Assembly: GCA_025964715.1 (NCBI GenBank)
Contig: JAOPYH010000318.1
Coordinates: 1 to 45,038 of the forward strand
DNA length: 45,038 bases
Origin: Streptosporangiaceae bacterium
GTDB taxonomy: Bacteria; Actinomycetota; Actinomycetes; Streptosporangiales; Streptosporangiaceae
Direction of reading: 5' to 3'
The translations under genes were made by a program, and so were the position numbers. A model generated the notes under the pieces. That model had not been told where the DNA came from. It did not search any database and saw only the letters and a program-made list of their open reading frames with translations. Shown one piece after another: positions 37,637 through 45,038 of this stretch (the stretch's first letter is position 1; each line of letters begins with the position of its first letter).

Positions 37637-38029
37637 ATGCATGAGGTCGGACTCGCCGAGGCGATCCTCGACGCGGTGGAGAAACGGGCCGCGGGCCGTC
37701 CGGTGGCCCGGGCGAAGGTACGTGCCGGCGCGCTCCTGCGCGTCCTCGAGCCCTCCATGGACCAGGCCTTCCACCTGGTGTCCGAGGGCACTGTGGCCGA
37801 GGGCGCCGCCATCGACCTGGTGGTGACACCGGCCAAGATCCTCTGCAGGGCGTGCGGCCACGAGGACGGCACCGTCGATCCACTGGCCGTCTGCCCCGCC
37901 TGCGGGGGCGCCGATGTCGACGTCTCCGGGGGAGACGAGCTGGTGCTGGAGTCCATCGAGATAGCGGAGGCCCGTGATGTGCCTGGGAATACCCGGCCAG
38001 ATCGTGGAGATCCTGCAGGATCAGCCTGA
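37637..38029 (+). CDS. hypA: HypA, nickel metallochaperone
   Basis: 130 residues. The N-terminal M-H-E supplies the nickel-binding His2, and two cysteine pairs, CRAC and CPAC (about 71-74 and 88-91), form the structural zinc site. HypA normally works with the GTPase HypB to insert nickel into the large subunit; no hypB lies in this window. The family usually ends near LVLESIEI; the extra tail EARDVPGNTRPDRGDPAGSA overlaps the start of hypC by 53 nt. Confidence 0.93.
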   Translation: MHEVGLAEAILDAVEKRAAGRPVARAKVRAGALLRVLEPSMDQAFHLVSEGTVAEGAAIDLVVTPAKILCRACGHEDGTVDPLAVCPACGGADVDVSGGDELVLESIEIAEARDVPGNTRPDRGDPAGSA

Positions 38030-38249
38030 TCTCGCCAAGGTCGACGTCAGCGGTGTCCGCCGTGCGATCAACATCGGCCTGATCACAGAAGACAAGCCGG
38101 AGCCCGGCGACTGGATCCTCATCCACGTCGGATTCGCCCTTTCGAAGATTGACGAGGAGGAGGCCAAATCGGCCATGGACTTCCTCGAAGGGATCGGACA
38201 GGCCTACGCGGATGAGATCGACGCACTGAGGGAATCGAGGATCGAGTGA
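37977..38249 (+). CDS. hypC: HypC, hydrogenase assembly chaperone
   Basis: 90 residues, ATG 37977 so that the conserved Cys2 (MCLGIPGQIVEI) stands directly after Met; a GTG one codon earlier is less likely. Compact OB-like fold with VDVSGVRRAINIGLI and GDWILIHVGFALSKIDEEEA. HypC carries iron and CO2/CO with HypD and escorts the Fe(CN)2CO unit to the large subunit. It overlaps hypA at the front and hypD at the end (TGATG). Confidence 0.95.
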   Translation: MCLGIPGQIVEILQDQPDLAKVDVSGVRRAINIGLITEDKPEPGDWILIHVGFALSKIDEEEAKSAMDFLEGIGQAYADEIDALRESRIE

Positions 38250-39376
38250 TGCGATTCGTCGACGAGTACCGCGACGCGGAGAAGGCCAGGGCACTGGCCG
38301 CGTCGATCACGGCGCTGTGCGAGCCCGGCCGGTCGTACAAGTTCATGGAGGTCTGTGGCGGGCACACGCACACGATCTACAAGCACGGCCTGGAGGACTA
38401 CCTCCCGGAGAACATCACGCTGGTGCACGGCCCGGGGTGTCCCGTCTGTGTGATCCCGATGGGCCGGGTCGACGACACGATTCACATCGCCGAGCAGCCG
38501 GACGTCATCATGACCTCATTCGGGGACATGATGCGCGTGCCCGGCGGGCGCGGGTCCTTCTTCGACTCCAAGGCGCAGGGTGCCGACATCCGGATGGTCT
38601 ACTCGCCACTGGACGCCCTCAAGGTCGCGCGCAACAACCCGGACAAACAGGTCGTCTTCATGGCCATCGGGTTCGAGACCACAGCGCCGTCCACGGCGAT
38701 GACCGTGCTGCGGGCCAAGGCCGAGGGGCTGCGAAACTTCTCGATCTTCTGCAACCACGTGACCATCATCCCGGCGATCAAGGCGATCCTCGAGTCTCCC
38801 GACCTGCGGCTGGACGGGTTCATCGGCCCTGGCCACGTCTCCACGGTCATCGGCTGCCGGCCGTACGACTTCATCGCGAGGGACTATGGCAAGCCGATCG
38901 TGGTGGCGGGCTTCGAGCCGCTGGACATCCTGCAGTCCATCCACATGCTGCTTGAGCAGCTCGCCGAGGGCCGTTCGGAGGTGGAGAACCAGTACGGCCG
39001 GGTGGTGCCGTGGGACGGCAACCTCAAGGCACTGAAGGCGATCAACGAGACCATGGAGCTGCGGCCCTACTTCGAGTGGCGTGGGCTGGGCTCCATCTCG
39101 CAGTCGGCGCTGCAGGTGCGCGAGGCCTATGCCGAGTTCGACGCCGAGCGCATCTTCGAGATCCCGGGCGTACGGGTCGCCGACCCGAAGGCCTGCCAGT
39201 GCGGTGAGGTCCTCAAGGGCGTGCTCAAGCCGTGGGAGTGCAAGGTCTTCGGCACGGCGTGCACCCCGGAGACTCCCATCGGAACCTGCATGGTGTCCTC
39301 CGAGGGTGCCTGCGCGGCCTACTACAACTTCGGCAGGTTCTCCCGCGAGCGGGTCCAGGAGGCGACCCATGGCTGA
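38249..39376 (+). CDS. hypD: HypD, Fe(CN)2CO assembly protein
   Basis: 375 residues from ATG 38249. All family motifs are present: C36-GGHTH, GPGCPVC (C64, C67), GFETTAPS, GPGHVS, and the C-terminal cysteines of the [4Fe-4S] site (CQCGEVLKG, FGTACTPETPIGTCMVSSEGACAAYY). HypD holds iron with HypC while cyanide from HypE is attached. Coupled to hypC by TGATG and overlapping hypE by 8 nt. Confidence 0.96.
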   Translation: MRFVDEYRDAEKARALAASITALCEPGRSYKFMEVCGGHTHTIYKHGLEDYLPENITLVHGPGCPVCVIPMGRVDDTIHIAEQPDVIMTSFGDMMRVPGGRGSFFDSKAQGADIRMVYSPLDALKVARNNPDKQVVFMAIGFETTAPSTAMTVLRAKAEGLRNFSIFCNHVTIIPAIKAILESPDLRLDGFIGPGHVSTVIGCRPYDFIARDYGKPIVVAGFEPLDILQSIHMLLEQLAEGRSEVENQYGRVVPWDGNLKALKAINETMELRPYFEWRGLGSISQSALQVREAYAEFDAERIFEIPGVRVADPKACQCGEVLKGVLKPWECKVFGTACTPETPIGTCMVSSEGACAAYYNFGRFSRERVQEATHG

Positions 39377-40496
39377 GAGGAGTGCCGACTGGGCGGAGGC
39401 GGCCGTACGCGAGCACGCCCACGTCGAGCAGGCCTCCCGGGAAGAGCAGGTGCTCGAGCGTATCGAGCGGGCCCGCGGCCGCAAGGCCCGGCTGCGCGAG
39501 GACAAGATCACCCTCGCGCACGGCGCCGGCGGCAAGGCCACGCAGACGCTCATCGAGGCGGTGTTCCTCGAGGCGTTCCGTAACCCCCTGCTCGAACCGC
39601 TCGGCGACGCGGCCCTCCTGAGCGTGGGCGGCGCCTCCCTTTCCTTCACGACCGACTCCTATGTCGTGTCGCCGTTGTTCTTTCCCGGCGGCGACATCGG
39701 TGACCTGGCCGTCAACGGCACGGTCAACGACCTGGCGGTCTCCGGCGCGGTGCCGCTGTTCCTGTCGGCCGGATTCATCCTGGAGGAGGGGTTCCCGGTC
39801 GATGACCTGCGGCGGATCGTGGGCTCGATGAAGCAGGCGGCCCACCGCGCCGGTGTGCAGATCGTCACGGGTGACACCAAGGTCGTCCAGCGTGGCAAGG
39901 CCGACGGCTGCTACATCAACACAGCGGGCGTCGGCGTCGTACGGCGGCCGCCGGCCGGTCCGATACGTCCGGGTGACGTCGTGCTGGTCTCCGGGTCGAT
40001 CGGGGACCACGGCATGACGGTCATGCTGGCCCGGGGGGAGCTCGACATCGAGGCCGAGCTGCTGTCGGACACCGCGCCGATGAACGCGATGGTCGCCTCG
40101 CTGCTGGAGACCTGCGGCGACTCCGTGCACTGGATGCGCGACGCCACGCGCGGAGGAGTCGCGACGATCCTCAACGAGGCCGCGAGGGACGCCGGACTCG
40201 CCGTGGTGATGGAGGAGGACGCCATCCCGGTCCGCCCCGAGGTGCGCGGCGCCTGTGAGTTGCTGGGCATCGATCCGATGTACGTCGCCTGCGAGGGCCG
40301 CATGGTCACGATCGTCTCCGCGGACGTGGCCGACGCTGCCCTGGAGACGCTGCGCTCGCATCCGGTTGGAGCCGGCGCCGCGGTGATCGGCAAGATCAAG
40401 GACGACCCGCCTGGGCTCGTGCTCCTGCGCACGGCCTTCGGCGGCACCAGAATCGTCGACCTGCTGGTCGGCGATCCCCTGCCCCGCATTTGCTGA
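39369..40496 (+). CDS. hypE: HypE, carbamoyl dehydratase for cyanide ligand synthesis
   Basis: 375 residues. PurM-like ATP-binding fold: LAHGAGGKATQTLI, DSYVVSPLFFPGGDIGDLAV, SGSIGDHGMTVML, DATRGGVATILNE. The chain ends PRIC with C375 as the last residue, the cysteine that is carbamoylated by HypF and dehydrated to thiocyanate. An N-terminal extension of about 45 charged residues (SADWAEAAVREHAHVEQASR...) precedes the usual start. It overlaps hypD by 8 nt. Confidence 0.96.
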   Translation: MAERSADWAEAAVREHAHVEQASREEQVLERIERARGRKARLREDKITLAHGAGGKATQTLIEAVFLEAFRNPLLEPLGDAALLSVGGASLSFTTDSYVVSPLFFPGGDIGDLAVNGTVNDLAVSGAVPLFLSAGFILEEGFPVDDLRRIVGSMKQAAHRAGVQIVTGDTKVVQRGKADGCYINTAGVGVVRRPPAGPIRPGDVVLVSGSIGDHGMTVMLARGELDIEAELLSDTAPMNAMVASLLETCGDSVHWMRDATRGGVATILNEAARDAGLAVVMEEDAIPVRPEVRGACELLGIDPMYVACEGRMVTIVSADVADAALETLRSHPVGAGAAVIGKIKDDPPGLVLLRTAFGGTRIVDLLVGDPLPRIC

Positions 40497-40506
40497 GGAG
40501 GAAATC

Positions 40507-40848
40507 ATGGGCGAACCCGAGGATCCCGCCGTCAGGGGCGCCGACAAGGCCTTCGAAGGCCCTGCGGGTGAGCGTGGCCCTGGCCGCGACATCTCCGAGG
40601 AGGAGCGCGAGGGCGTGGAGTCCACCGACACCGAGGCCCGCACGCCGCTCGGGGTCGGGGAGAGCAAGCGACGCCACGCCGAGGACATCGCCAAGGGGAA
40701 GGACGAGAAGGGCCGTACCACCGAGGGCACCAAGGGGGAGTCCGATCGGCCCTACGGCACGTCCGGGCCGGAATCGGCCACCGGGGTCGACCCACAGGAA
40801 CCCGTGACCGGCGGCCCGAACCTCCCCCCCGGCGACCAGGGCGGGTGA
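40507..40848 (+). CDS. Hydrophilic, disordered small protein closing the hydrogenase operon
   Basis: 113 residues, with gaggagg 6 nt before the ATG and only 10 nt after hypE. It has no hydrophobic core: Gly, Glu, Pro, Lys, Asp and Thr dominate (GERGPGRDISEEEREGVEST, KRRHAEDIAKGKDEKGRTTE), so it is probably intrinsically disordered. No cysteine or aromatic-rich motif and no family recognised. Position and ribosome site suggest it is a real last gene; function unknown. Confidence 0.65.
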   Translation: MGEPEDPAVRGADKAFEGPAGERGPGRDISEEEREGVESTDTEARTPLGVGESKRRHAEDIAKGKDEKGRTTEGTKGESDRPYGTSGPESATGVDPQEPVTGGPNLPPGDQGG

Positions 40849-40896
40849 CCGTGCCGGCCGTGGTCCTGCGGCTGTGCTCCGAGTGATCGCTGCGGT

Positions 40897-40918
40897 GCGG
40901 AGGCCCTAGGGCCTCCGC
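40897..40918 (+). terminator. Palindromic terminator of the hydrogenase operon
   Basis: A perfect 22-bp palindrome: gcggaggcc and ggcctccgc (9 bp each) around ctag, 48 nt after the last gene. It can end transcription in either direction, although no T-run follows. Confidence 0.75.
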
Positions 40919-41056
40919 GTCGTGGTCGGCGACCCCGCCGGCCCGGATCTGTGGACCAAGGTCACCGCTACGTCGGCGATCGACATAAGCTGGGGCGATA
41001 TGGATTCACGGCGCGCCTGAACGTCAGGCCGCCCGAAGCCAGGAGGGGGCGCGCCC

Positions 41057-42046
41057 GTGCTGGTCGACACCTTCGGCCGAGTTGCCACGGATCTGCGAGT
41101 CTCCCTCACGGACCGTTGCAACCTCCGCTGCTCTTACTGCATGCCGCCCGAGGGGCTGGAGTGGCTGCCGAAGCCCGAACTCCTCACCGACGAAGAAGTG
41201 GTCCGCCTCGTCCGGATCGGCGTCGAGCGGCTCGGCATCACGGAGGTCCGCTACACCGGCGGTGAACCGCTGCTGCGGCGCGGCCTCGCTGAGATCATCA
41301 CGCGCACGGCGGCGCTGGAGCCCCGGCCACAGATCTCACTGACCACCAACGGGATAGGCCTGCAGCGGGTCGCCGGCCCGCTTCGGGAGGCCGGGCTCGA
41401 CCGCGTCAACGTCTCTCTGGACACCCTCGACCGCGAGGTTTTCATCAAGCTCGCGAACCGCGACCGGCTGAAGGACGTGCTCGGCGGGCTCGAGGCCGCC
41501 GCCCGTGCCGGGCTCACTCCGGTCAAGGTCAACACCGTCCTCATGCGCGGGGTGAACCAGCACGAGGCCGTGCCGCTGCTGGCGTACTGCCTCGAGCGGG
41601 GCTATGAGCTGCGGTTCATCGAGCAGATGCCGCTGGACGCGCAGCACGGCTGGCGGCGTGACGAGATGGTGACCGCGGATGAGATCCTCGCGGGCCTGAG
41701 CGCGAGCTATGACCTCACCCCCGAAGAGGCCGACAGCAGGGGCAGTGCGCCCGCGGAGGCGTTCTTCATCTCCGGTGGGCCGGCGAAGGTCGGGGTCATC
41801 GGCTCGGTCACCCGCCCGTTCTGCGGCGCCTGCGACCGGGTGCGTCTCACCGCCGACGGCCAGATCCGCAACTGCCTGTTCGCGACCGACGAATCCAACC
41901 TGCGTGACGCGCTGCGGGACGGGGCGAGCGACGATGAGCTCGCCGACCGCTGGCTCACGGCCGTACGAGCCAAGCGCGCCGGGCACGGCATCGACGACCC
42001 GACCTTCCTGCAGCCGGCCCGCCCGATGTCGGCCATCGGTGGCTGA
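41057..42046 (+). CDS. moaA: MoaA, GTP 3',8-cyclase of molybdenum cofactor synthesis
   Basis: 329 residues, GTG start with ggaggggg upstream. Radical-SAM motif C21-x3-C25-x2-C28 (CNLRCSYC), SAM-binding YTGGEPLLR, and the C-terminal second cluster (CGACDRVRLTADGQIRNC). The essential C-terminal Gly-Gly is present (SAIGG). It starts the pathway from GTP to precursor Z. It follows the hydrogenase terminator and begins a separate small cofactor group. Confidence 0.96.
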   Translation: MLVDTFGRVATDLRVSLTDRCNLRCSYCMPPEGLEWLPKPELLTDEEVVRLVRIGVERLGITEVRYTGGEPLLRRGLAEIITRTAALEPRPQISLTTNGIGLQRVAGPLREAGLDRVNVSLDTLDREVFIKLANRDRLKDVLGGLEAAARAGLTPVKVNTVLMRGVNQHEAVPLLAYCLERGYELRFIEQMPLDAQHGWRRDEMVTADEILAGLSASYDLTPEEADSRGSAPAEAFFISGGPAKVGVIGSVTRPFCGACDRVRLTADGQIRNCLFATDESNLRDALRDGASDDELADRWLTAVRAKRAGHGIDDPTFLQPARPMSAIGG

Positions 42047-42091
42047 CCCCGCGGCCGGGTGCGCGTGGGCGGCCGGTACGGGATGGGAAGG

Positions 42092-42409
42092 ATGGCCAAG
42101 GTGAACGACCAGCCGCTGGAGCACCGGGTCGAGATCGCGGTGACCCCGGAGAAAGAGGTCGGCGAATACGCCAGCTTCGCCTCCGTATGGCGCGCCCAGG
42201 ATTGCTTCGTCATCGACTTCGCCACCGAGGTGAGGCCTCCCGAGGTCAGCGAGGATCCCGACTCCAGCACCCGCTATGTCCACGTGCCCGCGCGGGTGGT
42301 GGCTCGCGTGCGGATCCCGCCCGGGCAGGTCTGGGAGCTCATGAAGGCGCTTGAGCAGAACCTCAGCGCCTACGAGCGCGAGACCGGCGGCGGCGAGGCC
42401 GAGGCCTGA
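42092..42409 (+). CDS. DUF3467 family protein
   Basis: 105 residues from ATG 42092; ATG 42083 and GTG 42101 are also possible, the last having the best-spaced gggaagg. The layout VEIAVTPEKEVGEYASFASV, DCFVIDFATEVRPP and RVRIPPGQVWELMKALEQNLSAYE is that of DUF3467, a small family of unknown function. It lies between moaA and mobA and ends 4 nt before mobA, so joint expression is likely. Confidence 0.75.
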   Translation: MAKVNDQPLEHRVEIAVTPEKEVGEYASFASVWRAQDCFVIDFATEVRPPEVSEDPDSSTRYVHVPARVVARVRIPPGQVWELMKALEQNLSAYERETGGGEAEA

Positions 42410-42413
42410 TTCC

Positions 42414-42986
42414 ATGGCGGATGAGACCTATGACGCCGTCATCCTGGCCGGCGGGCGCGCCCGGCGGCTCGGTGGTGCCGACAAGCCCGGCATGCTCGTC
42501 GGCGGACGGCCGCTCATCGCCCGGGTCGTGGAGGCCGTCGCCGGTGCGGGCCGCACCGTGATCGTGGGGCCGCCGCGGCCGGATCTCCCGGGGACCATCA
42601 CGATACGTGAGGACCCGCCCGCGTCCGGGCCCGTACCCGCACTGCGGACCGGCCTGACGCAGGTGCGTGCCCCCTGGATGGTGTTGCTGGCCGCGGATCT
42701 GCCCTTCCTGCGAGCCGGACACGTGGAGGAGCTCCTGGCGCAGGCCCGGCGGCACGGCAGGGGGACGGTCCTTGTCGACGGGGACGGCAGGGAGCAGTGG
42801 CTCGCCGGTGCTTGGTGCACGGCGGCACTGCGCGACGCCGTCGACGGCTACCCAGGAGGCTCCCTCGGCGGTCTGCTCGGCCCGCTCGGCCCGGCCGTGG
42901 TCGGCTCCGGCGATGACCCGCGGCCCCCGTGGTTCGACTGCGACACGCCGGCGGAGCTGGCCTTCGCCGCGGATCTGGAATCCTGA
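42414..42986 (+). CDS. mobA: MobA-like molybdenum cofactor guanylyltransferase
   Basis: 190 residues from ATG 42414; upstream in-frame sequence belongs to the previous gene. Nucleotidyltransferase signature LAGGRARRLGGADKPGMLVG near the start, IREDPPASGPVPALRTGL and LLAADLPFL in the middle, and WFDCDTPAELAFA at the end. MobA joins GMP to molybdopterin for enzymes such as formate dehydrogenase or nitrate reductase. moaA just upstream supports the pathway assignment. Confidence 0.88.
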   Translation: MADETYDAVILAGGRARRLGGADKPGMLVGGRPLIARVVEAVAGAGRTVIVGPPRPDLPGTITIREDPPASGPVPALRTGLTQVRAPWMVLLAADLPFLRAGHVEELLAQARRHGRGTVLVDGDGREQWLAGAWCTAALRDAVDGYPGGSLGGLLGPLGPAVVGSGDDPRPPWFDCDTPAELAFAADLES

Positions 42987-43023
42987 GACGGTCCAGATCA
43001 ACAGTCGGAAGGCGGTAGGGCCC

Positions 43024-43263
43024 GTGGCGGTGTTGCAAGAGTGGATCGAGACGGTGTGCAAGGAGCTGGGACTCGATCCGGCGGAGGTCGACCGTGACCT
43101 CGTGCTGGATCTCGCACGGGACGTCGCGCACGGTGTCGCCCGGCCGGCGGCCCCGCTGACCACGTACCTGCTCGGGCTCGCCGTAGGGCGGGGGGCCGCG
43201 GCGCGGGAGGCCGCAGACAAGATCACCGCGATGGCCGAGACAGGTCAGAGCAAGGAGAGCTAG
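43024..43263 (+). CDS. DUF6457-like small protein
   Basis: 79 residues from GTG 43024. Starts VAVLQEWIETVCKELGLDPA, continues with LVLDLARDVAHGVARPAAPL and TTYLLGLAVGRGAAAREAAD; a small all-helical domain. Such proteins stand after or are fused to molybdenum cofactor genes in actinomycetes (DUF6457). No catalytic motif. It follows mobA by 37 nt. Confidence 0.75.
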   Translation: MAVLQEWIETVCKELGLDPAEVDRDLVLDLARDVAHGVARPAAPLTTYLLGLAVGRGAAAREAADKITAMAETGQSKES

Positions 43264-43305
43264 GCCCGAGGTGGTGTGCTCCGGGGCCCCAGGTAGGCTG
43301 CGCGG

Positions 43306-43746
43306 GTGTTCGATCATGGTGAGGACCCGCGGCCGGCCCGCGGCGCGGTTCGTGAGATCTTCACGGCCGAGCGGGCGGCGACCCTGGAGTATTCCCCGGA
43401 TCTGGACGGGCTCGCCGATCCCGGTGAGATCGTCTGGGCCTGGGTGCCGTACGAGGAGGACCCGGAGCGCGGCAAGGACCGGCCGATGCTGGTCGTCGGC
43501 CGCCACGGGCGCAGGCTGCTGGCCATGATGTTGTCGAGCAAGGGCCGCGAGGACTCACCCGACTGGCTGGAGCTGGGCTCCGGCCGCTGGGATCGCGACG
43601 GCCGCCGCTCCTACCTGCGGCTGGATCGCGTCTTCGCGCTGGACGAGGACGATATCCGCCGGGAGGGCGCGGTGTTGGACCCGGAGCCGTTCGCGCGCGT
43701 CGCCGCCGTCCTGATGCGGCTGCACGGATGGACGGCCACGAAGTAG
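43306..43746 (+). CDS. PemK/MazF-like family protein
   Basis: 146 residues from GTG 43306. EIVWAWVPYEEDPERGKDRP followed by MLVVGRHGRRLLAMMLSSK matches the SH3-like core of PemK/MazF toxins. No antitoxin gene precedes it; the DUF6457 gene upstream does not look like one. Many actinomycetes carry such solitary relatives, whose endonuclease activity is not certain. Confidence in the fold is moderate. Confidence 0.65.
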   Translation: MFDHGEDPRPARGAVREIFTAERAATLEYSPDLDGLADPGEIVWAWVPYEEDPERGKDRPMLVVGRHGRRLLAMMLSSKGREDSPDWLELGSGRWDRDGRRSYLRLDRVFALDEDDIRREGAVLDPEPFARVAAVLMRLHGWTATK

Positions 43747-43773
43747 CCGAGGGTTCACCCTACCGGAGCGACG

Positions 43774-43998
43774 TCAGCCGTCAGTCGGCTCGAGGGCGCC
43801 CAGCGGGACCACGTCGCGCAGGAAGCCACGCAGGTCCAGGAACTGCGACAGATGCTCGCGATGCTCGTCGCAGGCGAGCCACACCTTACGGCGCTCCGGC
43901 GTGTGGATCTTGGGGTTGTTCCAGCGAAGTCCCCACCGCGCCTCGGCGCCGCAGCCCTTCGAGGAGCACAAGGGGGCCTCGGCCTCGGGATCGGTCAC
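43774..43998 (-). CDS. Small zinc-type protein, function unknown
   Basis: 74 residues. C11-x4-C16 (CSSKGC) near the start and a C-x-x-H pair in WLACDEHREHLSQFL could bind one zinc. Conserved-looking Trp-rich centre (WGLRWNNPKIHTPERRKVW). Short but with coherent composition and strong third-position GC. No family name recognised with certainty. It converges on the PemK/MazF-like gene. Confidence 0.65.
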   Translation of the reverse strand: MTDPEAEAPLCSSKGCGAEARWGLRWNNPKIHTPERRKVWLACDEHREHLSQFLDLRGFLRDVVPLGALEPTDG

Positions 43999-44041
43999 GG
44001 TTGACAGTGTTTCAGGACGACCCCACGGCGGCGACGCCGGA

Positions 44042-44746
44042 TCACCACAGGGCGGTGATGGCTTCGGTGCCCCGGCTCAGAAGGGCCGTGGCGGCGGCAC
44101 GTGCGGCCTCGGCGTCGCCGGCCGCGATGGCGGCGACGAGGCCTCGGTGCCCCGGGAGGTCGCTGTGTTCGACCACGAGCCCACTCACGACCATCGCCTC
44201 CGCCGGCCTGTACGCCCGGCGCACCGCGTTGAGGGACAGCCGGTAGCAGATGTTGCCCGAACCGTCGGCGATGACGTCCCAGAAGCGGTCGTCGAGCGAC
44301 GCGAGCTCGGCCTCCGATGCCGCCGCCAGCTCGCCAAGGAGTCGCCGTAGCTCCGCCAGTTCGTGCCCGGTCGCCCTGGCCGCACACAGTGCTGCCGCGT
44401 CCGCCGCGATGGCCGCCCGCATCTCCATGACCGCGCGCAGGACCTGGGGGTCGACGGTGCCGTCACCGCGCAGGAACAGCCGGGGCAGCAGGTCCGGCCC
44501 GCAGCTCGCGCGGTAGTCCTGGATCCGGGTCGCGTCGCCGTGCCGGATCTCGACGAGGTGAAGCTCGTCGAGCCGCTGCAGCGCCTCGCGCACGGCCTGG
44601 CGGTTCACGGCGAAGGACTCGGTCAGGGTCCGCTCCGCGGGCAGGGCCGACCCGGCGGTCAGAGTGCCGTCGAGGATCTTCCCGGCTATCTGCTCGAACA
44701 CCGCCTCGGATACCGACGCGCGGCGAACCGGAACAAAGTGTTGCAT
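44042..44746 (-). CDS. GntR-family regulator, FadR subfamily (FCD domain)
   Basis: 234 residues. N-terminal winged helix (about 10-75): VSEAVFEQIAGKILDGTLTA, GSALPAERTLTESFAVNRQA, VREALQRLDELHLVEIRHGD. The C-terminal part is all-helical, of FCD type, with DDRFWDVIADGSGN and EHSDLPGHRGLVAAIAAGD providing the usual Asp/His positions for metal or acid ligands. Such regulators control carboxylic-acid or fatty-acid metabolism. A perfect palindrome lies within 25 bp upstream of the start, suggesting autoregulation. Confidence 0.88.
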   Translation of the reverse strand: MQHFVPVRRASVSEAVFEQIAGKILDGTLTAGSALPAERTLTESFAVNRQAVREALQRLDELHLVEIRHGDATRIQDYRASCGPDLLPRLFLRGDGTVDPQVLRAVMEMRAAIAADAAALCAARATGHELAELRRLLGELAAASEAELASLDDRFWDVIADGSGNICYRLSLNAVRRAYRPAEAMVVSGLVVEHSDLPGHRGLVAAIAAGDAEAARAAATALLSRGTEAITALW

Positions 44747-44747
44747 A

Positions 44748-44770
44748 GCCGACAGAATGGCACTGTCGGC
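44748..44770. promoter_or_regulatory. Palindrome upstream of the GntR/FadR gene (likely operator)
   Basis: gccgacag (44748-44755) and ctgtcggc (44763-44770) form a perfect 8-bp inverted repeat with a 7-nt spacer, beginning 2 bp from the regulator's start codon at 44746. Position and symmetry fit binding of a dimeric repressor to its own promoter region. Confidence 0.55.
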
Positions 44771-44862
44771 ATTTACTGGTCAAGAGGTCGGACCATTGAC
44801 CCGATATAGCCGCCGCCGGGTAAGAGAGCGTCCGAAGTTGGCCGGTCCCGGCCAGAGCCGCC

Positions 44863-45038
44863 TCTATGGCGAAAGAAGTACGGGGTCACCCGTAAATGAA
44901 AGCGACGCCGGGTGGATACGGGGGCAACCCACCCGGCGTCGCATCATCGGTGTTCCGACGGGGGCGGCCAGCCGGGGGCCGTCGTAGCCGTGGACGGTGC
45001 CGAACCGCACGTCGCCGTCGTTCCAGGCGGCGCGGAAC
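44863..45038 (-). CDS. Possible 3' end of a minus-strand gene (partial)
   Basis: From the window edge one minus-strand frame has almost only G/C in third positions and protein-like composition (FRAAWNDGDVRFGTVHGYDG, then PRLAAPVGTPMM). After that codon use becomes irregular, and a strong hairpin begins within the frame, which formally runs to a stop at 44863. The true end may be nearer 44945. No family recognised. Confidence 0.3.
44902..44942. terminator. Strong hairpin at the window's right end
   Basis: gcgacgccgggtgg (44902-44915) pairs perfectly with 44929-44942, a 14-bp stem with a 13-nt loop. It most likely ends transcription entering from the right on the minus strand, shielding the GntR/FadR gene. 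Confidence 0.6.

Noticed and set aside
43024..43746. Toxin-antitoxin pair made of the DUF6457-like and PemK/MazF-like genes
   Set aside because: The upstream product does not resemble an antitoxin (no DNA-binding N-terminus), belongs with the molybdenum cofactor genes, and is separated by 42 nt.

Overview
The window is actinobacterial chromosome: very GC-rich, strong third-position GC bias, many GTG starts, ATGA/GTGA/TGATG stop-start overlaps and Shine-Dalgarno-led genes. Gene content (SUF operon with sufU and no sufE, acVLRF1 release factor, tandem AIM24 proteins, actinobacterial [NiFe]-hydrogenase) suggests a Streptosporangiales/Streptomyces-like soil actinomycete; this placement is inference. 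I see no rRNA, tRNA, CRISPR array, insertion sequence or phage.

Layout. 1-5239: Fe-S assembly operon sufB(partial)-sufD-Rieske ferredoxin-sufC-sufS-sufU-sufT-like, closed by a strong hairpin. 5470-11197: CaiB-type CoA transferase, a degenerate EAL/CBS protein, a small membrane protein, acVLRF1 and three tandem AIM24 proteins. 11239-14291: an ABC-F ATPase with a possible leader-peptide/hairpin attenuator, a small HTH protein and an enoyl-CoA hydratase-like protein. 14390-20491: ABC exporter, putative lipoprotein, small membrane protein, sulfotransferase, LD-carboxypeptidase and a coupled unknown. 20507-26669: GH15 hydrolase, CBS protein, what look like remains of a yczR/yczE pair, POT transporter and propionyl-CoA synthetase.

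26929-40848 is the centrepiece: about 14 kb, all on the plus strand and mostly translationally coupled, encoding a group 1h (actinobacterial, high-affinity) [NiFe]-hydrogenase. Order: hypF, SIS protein 1, atypical HypC-like protein, SIS protein 2, small subunit, large subunit, NifU-like protein, DUF5947, DUF6084, an unknown 439-residue protein, maturation protease with a nested 37-residue ORF, hypA, hypC, hypD, hypE and a disordered protein, ending in a palindromic terminator. HypF/E/D/C build the Fe(CN)2CO unit, HypA brings nickel, the protease trims the large subunit, and the NifU-like protein could supply clusters. hypB is absent here. In related systems the enzyme oxidises trace H2 during persistence. 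The least understood parts are the two SIS proteins, whose conserved catalytic elements appear divided between them, and the DUF5947/DUF6084/439-residue block.

41057-43263 holds a molybdenum-cofactor group (moaA, DUF3467, mobA, DUF6457). 43306-45038 holds a PemK/MazF-like protein, a small zinc-type protein, a GntR/FadR regulator with a palindrome at its start, and the possible end of another gene. Domain names were recognised by eye from translated sequence; no database search was possible.
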